Of a DNA stretch of 64,000 nucleotides, positions 57,061 through 64,000 are shown in pieces. Origin of the DNA: Plutella xylostella (lineage: Eukaryota > Arthropoda > Insecta > Lepidoptera > Plutellidae); assembly GCF_932276165.1 (NCBI RefSeq), contig NC_064012.1:13957501-14021500 (forward strand). Direction: 5' to 3'. The stretch's first letter is position 1. Each line of letters begins with the position of its first letter. The notes beneath the pieces were generated by a model that was given only the letters and a program-made list of their open reading frames with translations, made no database searches and was not told where the DNA came from. The position numbers were made by a program, and so were the translations under genes.

Positions 57061-57489
57061 TAATTTCAACTTTTTTAGATTAAATATTTGTGACTAGTCA
57101 CTTTTTAGTAGATACTGTGTTAGATAAAAAATATTTAGTGTTAAAACGAAGTGTTTCGAAAAGTTTTAAATGTTATTAAAAGTTTTGAGAAGTTTGCGAC
57201 CTACTTTTGTAACTTCCGTTGTGACAGAACAATTTTTCCATATCTATTTTTTTTACTATGGAGAAAATGTTTATTTCATGACAAATAAATAGTTTTATGG
57301 AGTTTAGTGATAAATTCTCTTTTTCAAATTAGTTTAATTATTGTATACGTCACAATTGAGTCATGTGACTCGCGTTAGTGAGTAATAATTCCAATGGCTT
57401 ACTTATTAGAGCGTTGCGTTTATTTCTTATGAAGTATTTTCAGGTTTTTATTAATATAATTTCAAACTTGAAGAAACTGAGAAGAAGAC

Positions 57490-57558
57490 ATGAAGAAAAT
57501 CGCCAAGAAGATCAAAATGCCTTTTGTGTCGGGGGGAGAGATTGACTTGACTGTTTAA
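57490..57558 (+). other. 22-codon short frame beside a TATA-box-like site
   Basis: ATGAAGAAAATCGCCAAGAA begins a short Lys-rich frame ending at TAA 57556-57558. It precedes the TATATAA at 57583. Translation is unproven; it may be a chance sORF in a 5' leader. Confidence 0.2.
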
Positions 57559-57582
57559 TTCAGTCAGTCTTTTTCTCTCTCC

Positions 57583-57960
57583 TATATAATCGGTATGCGT
57601 GCGTCGTGGCGGCTGCGGGCGGCACCAGCGGCGGCCGCATTGCTGGCGAGTGTACGCAGTGAGGTCGGCGATTACGCAAGCTGTTTTAATTCGGCTGCGA
57701 AATCGTTGAATTTTCTGCTCAAAACACTGCCATAAACTCTTCACCATTCAAATGTTTTAGTAAAATAAGCTGTTGCGACTGTATAATGTATTCTAAGTTC
57801 TCCGCTAGTTGATACTGTGACTAAAATAAGTGTGACGTAACTGGTAGCTAACTGTTCGGGTTAGTGACGAAATAAAAGGCGCGCGGTTGCGTATGCGCAG
57901 CGGTTGGGCAACGCGTGAGCGGATATGTCCACCTGCCCCCGCACCCGCCCGCGCTGCTTC
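57583..57960 (+). promoter_or_regulatory. TATA-box-like site and GC-rich downstream region
   Basis: TATATAA at 57583-57589 is followed by GCGTGCGTCGTGGCGGCTGC and a CpG-rich stretch to about 57670. A second GC-rich block is at 57885-57960 (GCGCGCGGTTGCGTATGCGC). This resembles a TATA promoter of a plus-strand gene whose coding exons lie beyond the window. Confidence 0.35.
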
Positions 57961-60009
57961 ACGCTTATTTTATTAAACTATCATACACCTTTTTCACAGT
58001 ATTGTTATAATGAATTGTTATTCATACTTATCATGCTATAGTGTATTTAAAACAAAGCCTAGCGATTGTTTTGACGCTAATTTTACAATTTAAGCGACTT
58101 TTATATTTTATTATGTTGAAATAATATTTGAATATTATCTGAATGATTACTTAATAGTTTTGAATTATTTTGTCCATAAAATATACCCAATTTCTCAACA
58201 GGTATCTCACTCGTAAAATGACAAATTAAACTCACGCTATATCAAAAATAATTCATTATTAGGTAGGCACTTAAATAAAACGGTAAGTAAGTATATTCCT
58301 TAGTACCTTACATTTAATTACTTAAGTTGAAAGTAGCATAAAATATACACATAGGTGAAGGGTCCGTCTTACCCCATGCCCCGCCCCCGCCAGTGGTCGT
58401 CCAATAACGAGTCGCATTCCTTAAGACCTTAAACACTACGCCGCCATTTTGAAAAAAAGGGGCAAAAAAAGTTGGCCTGCCTCGTATTTTATATTAGCCG
58501 AATTTGGATTCTGAGAATCAAATGAACGATGTTTTTGGGTATACAACATAGGTATGGTATACTTTTGACAAGCATGGGTTTTAAAATGCGGCCTCGTAGC
58601 CATTCAAGATTTTTTAAAATATTTAAATTATATTATCATTAATAATATTAGCTATGGGCTTTACTATTTTAGGTTGTAGCTTTGACGCTAGGTATTTAGG
58701 TATCTTTTAATGAACTGAGTATGGGTGAGCGATCCAAACGGAAAAGTTTTAAAAGTTATCCGTTAAGTTTAAAAAAAGGTTAGATATACCTAGAAAGAAC
58801 AAAGAGGAAATAAAATAAATCTTAAGATGATTTATTGTCTTTATTAAAACAAAAAAAACACAAAAAACAATAAAGAACCACTGAAAGAAACAAAAAAATA
58901 TTCGCCAGTAAAATATGAACTTTATTTCCCGGAATTCCTCTATGAAGCCCTATTTATTTATAAAGGATGAGAAGCAAAGTTTTTAAGGATTTTTACTATT
59001 ACTTACTAAGAATGCATTTTATAGTTTTGTGAACTCCTAAAGTTTAGATAGGTATATCTACCTATAATACTACCCATGAATAAAATTACTTACAAATAGG
59101 TAACTTCAATAGGTTACTTAAACTAAAAGCATTTAAGTAGGTCCCACGGAAAGAAAAAAATATGGTGACAGCTACCGACTAAACTCCATCAATGCTAACT
59201 TAACAATGCGATTTAAGGATTAAAATTGTACTTATTGAAATTTTCTTCGTAAATGTTACGTCTTCGTTCGTTTCAACTTCGCAATAGGGCCTCAGAATAA
59301 TTTTGAATATTAATAAACTAATGTGCGGGTTGGCCCTTCAACTCCTAACACCGCACACCGTATCGTTATTATCAGGAAAACGTTGCAATATACTTACAGG
59401 AACGCAGCAGCTGGCTGATTACCTTCCTAACTCCTTAAATAAGACATTCAATTTCGACTGGACAACCTGTCATTTTCCATTTAGGCCTCAGGCATGAGGC
59501 ATGCATTTTTGAGGATCCGTAAAGAAAAACATATTTTTAACTGATTTTATAATATTTTCTATGCTACACCATAATTTTTTATGCGCTAAAATTTTTGACA
59601 AAAGTTGAAAAACAGAGGTTTTTAACGTGCTGCTCCATGTATCCCGGTATTACCCTTGAAATGTGGTAAGCTCTAATAATTTTGTTATCTGCGAGAGATC
59701 CAATAAGTACTTATTAGGTTCGCATATTTTTAATCTAAGAGGTATACAGACTATATACATACATTATGTACTTATACATAATATACCAATCAAACTAAGA
59801 TACGAGTACACACCTAGAAACTGAAGTAGGTAAGTGATTTACATTCGCTAAGCACATTCGGGCTTCTAATTTCAGGGTGAAACCATTCAGCCGAGATGTT
59901 ACAGCCAGCTAAAGAGCTGCATTGGCCACCCTAGTACAAACATTTTCATTTTTATGATCCACCGACAGCTGATACGTGACGCTAAAACTTAACATAGGTT
60001 TGTATGTAG
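57961..60009. other. AT-rich stretch, no gene seen
   Basis: Possibly an intron of a plus-strand gene starting at the GC-rich islands. 58360-58470 is slightly GC-richer. No exon recognised. Confidence 0.3.
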
Positions 60010-60225
60010 CTATCCTACTAATATTATAAAAGTGAAAGTTTGTGAGTTTGTGTGTGTATGTTTGTTACTTCTTCACGTCCAAACAGCTGAACCGATTTTA
60101 ATGAAATTTGGTATGGAGATAGGTGACACCCTGGATTAATACTTAGGCTACTTTTTGTCGCGGAATTCCCGCGGGAAAACTGTTTAAAGCGAAGCGAAGC
60201 TCTCGGGAACAGCTTGTAAAATATA
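60010..60225 (+). repeat. Lepidopteran-type interspersed repeat, copy 3
   Basis: CTACTAATATTATAAAAGTG at the start, AATGAAATTTGGTATGGAGA in the middle, AAAGCGAAGCGAAGCTCTCG and GGGAACAGCTTGT at the end. It has the same layout as 61145-61347. Confidence 0.85.
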
Positions 60226-61144
60226 TTTTTTTTCATTCATCTTTCCACCCATGAGTCTCAGGATAAAACTGTTCGCACTGGGGTGGCACACATCTTTTTT
60301 TCTAACTGTACACCTGTCGTATTCAACAAAGCCGTTTGAACTGAAACACAGGCTTTACTTACTGAAACTTCATCGGGTTTGTTCGATGCGGTGCAGGTTA
60401 GTTCAGTCAGATACAATATTAACTAGGCCATTATTATGTGATATTGATATTATTATATGTTGTGTGAACTCGGGCCGCCTTAAACGTACGTACTTACCCC
60501 CTTATTCATAAAAAAGTTACTGTCACTCTCTGACGAGAACAATTTGTTCTTTGTCAGAGAGGGACAAAACAGTTCAATAGCTAAAGCTAAAAAGGTGGCT
60601 TGTAGTTATAGCAGCATGTTTTTTTATTTATTTTGATCTTATATACCTAGATATATTATAATATAAATTCTATTCTGAAGCATAGAGTAACTTATAGTCT
60701 GAAGTGGGATTTTTGTGTTTACATTTAGACTTTTGAGTATGTTAGTTTACTAAGTATCCAGTAACATAATTTACCGTTAATTTGGTATAAATTCCATTTC
60801 GAAAAAGACCAGACAGATACTTAAACACTCATAACATCTCTCTTTTGCGTTAAAGCGTTACAAAAGCAAGTGAAAACAGTGGCTCTGGCTAAAAGCACAA
60901 AGCACAACACAAAGCTCTGGAGCGAACTTCATTTCCGGGAGCTTTTGCTACTGAATAGGTTACATGGAAACAATGGTTGTTATAGAGGTTTGTATATATA
61001 GTATACTATGTGTAAGTATAATACTACTTCAGCGGAGTTGGAGCTCCCTATTCAATATTTCAGCCTGGAAATGTAGCTATGGTTTAAAGTATAGTTATAC
61101 CCACATTTAGCTTTATACGCTAGTAGAAGTCGCCTTTATAATCC

Positions 61145-61347
61145 TAATCCTAACTAATATTATAAATGCGAAAGTAACTGTGTCTGTCTGTCTTTTACTC
61201 TTTCACGCCAAAACTACTGAACGGATTTGAGTGAAATTTGGTATACATACGGTCTAGACCCTGGGAAAGAACATAGGCTACTTTTTATCCCGGAATTCCC
61301 ACGGGAAAACTTTTTAAGGCGAAGCGAAGCGCGCGGGAACAGCTAGT
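61145..61347 (+). repeat. Lepidopteran-type interspersed repeat, copy 4 (best preserved)
   Basis: TAACTAATATTATAAATGCG starts it. A CTGTCTGTCTTT tract, ACTACTGAACGGATTTGAG and GTGAAATTTGGTATACATAC follow. It ends AAGGCGAAGCGAAGCGCGCG GGAACAGCTAGT. No coding content; the class is uncertain (SINE- or Helitron-like). Confidence 0.85.
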
Positions 61348-61499
61348 TCAAAATAAAAGAAGTAATGAAATAGTAGATAAAAGTCTAAAAAAATACTTAA
61401 GTAGCTTGTCTGTAAAATTTTGTTAAGTTAAATTAGTCACAAGCACAAAATGTTTACTAGTATGAAGAGGTTTTTTTAAAAGAATTTCCCTAAATACTT

Positions 61500-61690
61500 A
61501 CAATCACGGGCAATGAAAAAGTTTTACTCACAAAATGCCAACACCAAATAACCTATTTTTTCTCAAACATTCATCAATTTAAAATTTAAAATCCTGATGC
61601 TCTGTTAAACGTACTTCATTGTTGCAGGAGGCGTCATTAAGCTAGCCTTTTCCGTTTAGGAGTATTTCGGTGCTTGTCCCGTGTGTGTAT
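61500..61690. mobile_element. Diverged MITE of the 17771-18007 family
   Basis: AATCACGGGCAATGAAAAAG at the left and GGAGGCGTCATTAAGCTAGC in the body match the copy at 17771. The right terminus is degraded. Confidence 0.7.
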
Positions 61691-61961
61691 GTCGTATAAA
61701 TAAAAACATTAATTTTCACAACACTATATTCCATAAATTCTTGTAGAAATAGGTTAGGGGGCCAGGTCATCAGATGTATTTTTCTTTTCTTCTGATTTCT
61801 GACCGTATTTTTCCGTAGGACGTATGCGTTTCACTGCATGTTTCAATTTGTACGTTAGTTTTATTTTCCTCCCTCAAACTGTCTGTTACCGATTGGTGGT
61901 CGTGTGCGGGCAGCCTAAACCACGAGGGTTCATCCATCTGCCATTTTTATATATGTAGTAT

Positions 61962-62321
61962 GGGGCCGTCCATTAATCACGTGAGGTCGGTTTTTCTAAT
62001 TTTTGACCCCCCCCTCCCCCCTGTTGATATTTGGTGAGGTTTGGGACCAACCCCCCCCCCCTCCCCCCCCCCTGGATCACGTGTATTTTTTTGGAAGTCT
62101 ATGTAAAGGAAATTTTTGACTAGAAAAAATATAGGTCATACTACAAATCGTTAAAATTTTTGCGCCGTCCAAAATATCTGTTCAGAAATACCTAATTTTT
62201 GACAAAAAATTAATACACGTGATGTCTAACGAGAACCCCCCCTCCCCCTCGTGATGTTTCGTGAGGTTTTCAGTACCCCCTCCCCCCCCCTTTGAGCCTC
62301 ACGTGATTAATGGACGGCCCC
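61962..62321. mobile_element. MITE with GGGGCCGTCCATTAAT termini and poly-C tracts
   Basis: The left end GGGGCCGTCCATTAATCACG is inverted at 62302-62321 (CGTGATTAATGGACGGCCCC). TAT is duplicated at both sides (61959-61961, 62322-62324). The interior has several C-runs of 7-11 and CACGTG-like sites. The 360-bp element has no ORF. Confidence 0.9.
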
Positions 62322-62803
62322 TATGTTTATCTGCTAGCCTAGTTGTATGTATTTCCAGGTATTTGCTTAAAATAGGTGTATAGGTTGAAAAATTATAATA
62401 AGTAGTGAAGTAAATGCCTACTTTTAAGAATATTTACCTAAACCGATAAAAGAACGTAACATTTTAACTGTTCCGCGAAAACAAGATACCCTTTTGACCT
62501 CATGTCCGATTTTGTTCCACTTGAAGTAAGTAGTAAAAGTACCTTCGTACAATAATTATACTTAAATGAAATATTTTATTTAACTGTATGCAAATTATGT
62601 AAGTAACAGAAGTTAAAAAATAATAATTTATGGCTGAGTTGATTTTATTTCTCTTGTGCCTACCGTCTTAGATTAACAATATGAGAACAAGGTGGAGTAA
62701 ACAACCTATAGATAGAGCTTAATAAAATACCTACCTACCCATCAAAGCTACGATCTAGTGACGAATCGTTGAACCTGTCGACCGATGGCGATGTGAATAG
62801 CAC

Positions 62804-63046
62804 ATGCTTCCTCGACCACACAGCCTATACAATTGGAGCACTTTGTGGTCACCGAGTCTTAGCGTTTGTGGTGGTTGTATAGGACCAACCAACTATACTG
62901 AGTGGTCAACCGATGGAATGTTAAATATGTTTGCGTACAGTCCGCAAAAGAGATATACGGACGCCTTAGGATTACGAAAAAGATGGAGTGTTAGTAAGTG
63001 TAATGTTAATTTAAGCCAAGCGCAAACACTTTTATTCTTAGACTAG
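62804..63046 (+). other. 80-codon unrecognised open frame
   Basis: The product contains SLSVCGGCIGPTNYTEWSTD with no known domain. It abuts a repeat copy at 63045. Probably a chance or degraded frame. Confidence 0.15.
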
Positions 63047-63255
63047 CTGTTCCGCGAGCTTCGCTTCGCCTTAAAAAGTTTTCCCGTGGGAATTACGGGA
63101 AAAAAATTGCCTATGTTATTTCCCAGGGTCTATACCATATGTATACCTACAAAATTTCATTCAAATCCGTTCAGTAGTTTTGGCGTGAAAGAGTAACAGA
63201 CAGACAGACAGACATACACAGTTACTTTCGTATTTATAATATTAGTTCGGATTAG
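63045..63255 (-). repeat. Lepidopteran-type interspersed repeat, copy 5
   Basis: The minus strand matches the 61145 copy: AATATTATAAATACGAAAGT at the start, AAAGTTTTCCCGTGGGAATT (plus strand) inside, and CTAGCTGTTCCGCGAGCTTC (plus strand) at the end. Confidence 0.85.
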
Positions 63256-64000
63256 GATTAACAATAAGTATATGAACAAGATGGAGTGTCAGTGCAAAAG
63301 AAAAATGAAGAAGTTATAGTGAATTAGGAAACGGCAGTGGTAGGTGGCACTTTTTCATAGGTCGCGAGTATATATTTTTTTATTTGAATCCGGTATGGTC
63401 CACCTAAACTAAAGGATCAATTTTTTTGCGCGGCTTTCATTCTCTTTTCTGTCCACTGTACAATTTAGCCATAATGTATATCTATCCATGTTGGAACTAT
63501 GTATCTAAGTACCTAGGTACGTAATGTAATAAGTAGGTTTCCCCATTACCAATCGAATAACTGTTGGTGTGTTAATGAGAATATTGTTCTCGGGTCTACG
63601 ATGTGTGTTTATGTTTACCTCCAAACCCCCGTCCAAGCGTGGAGATAGTGAAACAAACTTTACAGTCTTGGAGGAGGTCCATGTCTTGCAGTGAACTTTA
63701 AGTACATACCTACATAACTTTAGCTTTCCTTTAAAAATCCTTATCTCGTAAAAAATTTTATTTAAGTACTTAGGTAATAGGCATAAGTAATTAGGTATTT
63801 AATAGCCGCTAATAATTTTTAGTTTTTGAGACTCAGAGACTGTATAAATGCATTAACTTTTCCTTAACCTAGTTTTAGTTAGAAATAAGTTCTTAACTCA
63901 GGCATTTTAGTAAATTGAGAAACCTGAAAAATACAGTTTCTAACCAAACGGACAACGAACCTAACTAGAGCAAAATATTAGAAGGCTTCTTTAAATCGCT
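63256..64000. other. AT-rich stretch to window end, no gene seen
   Basis: No exon-like frame or clear repeat structure was recognised. Confidence 0.35.

Overview
This window looks like animal nuclear DNA, most likely from a moth or butterfly. It has split genes with GT..AG introns, AT-rich introns and spacers, several tRNA-headed SINEs ending in GAATA-type tails, many foldback elements and hAT-type insertions, RTE-type LINE relics, and five copies of a repeat carrying a GCGAAGCGAAGC-like motif that I associate with lepidopteran genomes. The lepidopteran assignment is inference. No bacterial, viral or CRISPR content was seen.

Four protein-coding genes can be supported. (1) A TBC1D13-type Rab GTPase-activating protein lies on the minus strand from 11081 down to the left edge. 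Eight exons are readable and the 3' part is cut off by the window. (2) A secreted Thr/Pro-rich mucin-like protein lies on the plus strand at 23849-24801. It has an eight-residue repeat and a signal-peptide-like start placed right after a splice acceptor. (3) A six-exon minus-strand gene at 36674-41550 encodes a protein of about 371 residues with a PIN-nuclease-like C-terminal half. (4) A SERAC1 homologue lies on the plus strand at 46947-49196 as one uninterrupted 749-codon exon. Genes 3 and 4 are head to head, with about 5.4 kb of mobile-element sequence between their start codons.

Mobile DNA makes up much of the rest. At 2.6-5.6 kb two SINEs with exact target duplications lie in the large TBC1D13 intron, and each carries a nested insertion. 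At 11.3-13.6 kb a LINE with reverse transcriptase and RNase H sits just upstream of TBC1D13. At 16-18.5 kb is an element with eleven copies of a CTTGAAAnTATAC motif. At 18.6-20.5 kb a hAT-like element with an 8-bp target duplication interrupts an older foldback element and contains a seven-copy 54-bp array. At 21.3-23.8 kb a cluster of AGTAACTGGCA motifs surrounds an RTE relic and leads into the mucin gene. At 28.34-32.66 kb a 4.3-kb TIR element splits an RTE LINE, and the reading frame across the split can be rejoined. At 42.67-45.95 kb is a 3.3-kb TIR element whose internal tandem array repeats part of its own terminus.

The right third (49.5-64 kb) has no recognised coding gene. It holds CpG-rich, exon- or promoter-like islands at 51.86-52.11, 54.84-55.03, 56.77-57.06 and 57.58-57.96 kb. 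These may be 5' parts of a large plus-strand gene continuing past the window. Three copies of the lepidopteran-type repeat and a poly-C-rich MITE lie there too. Splice sites were chosen by reading frame, GT/AG rule and similarity to remembered family sequences; no alignment or transcript data were available.
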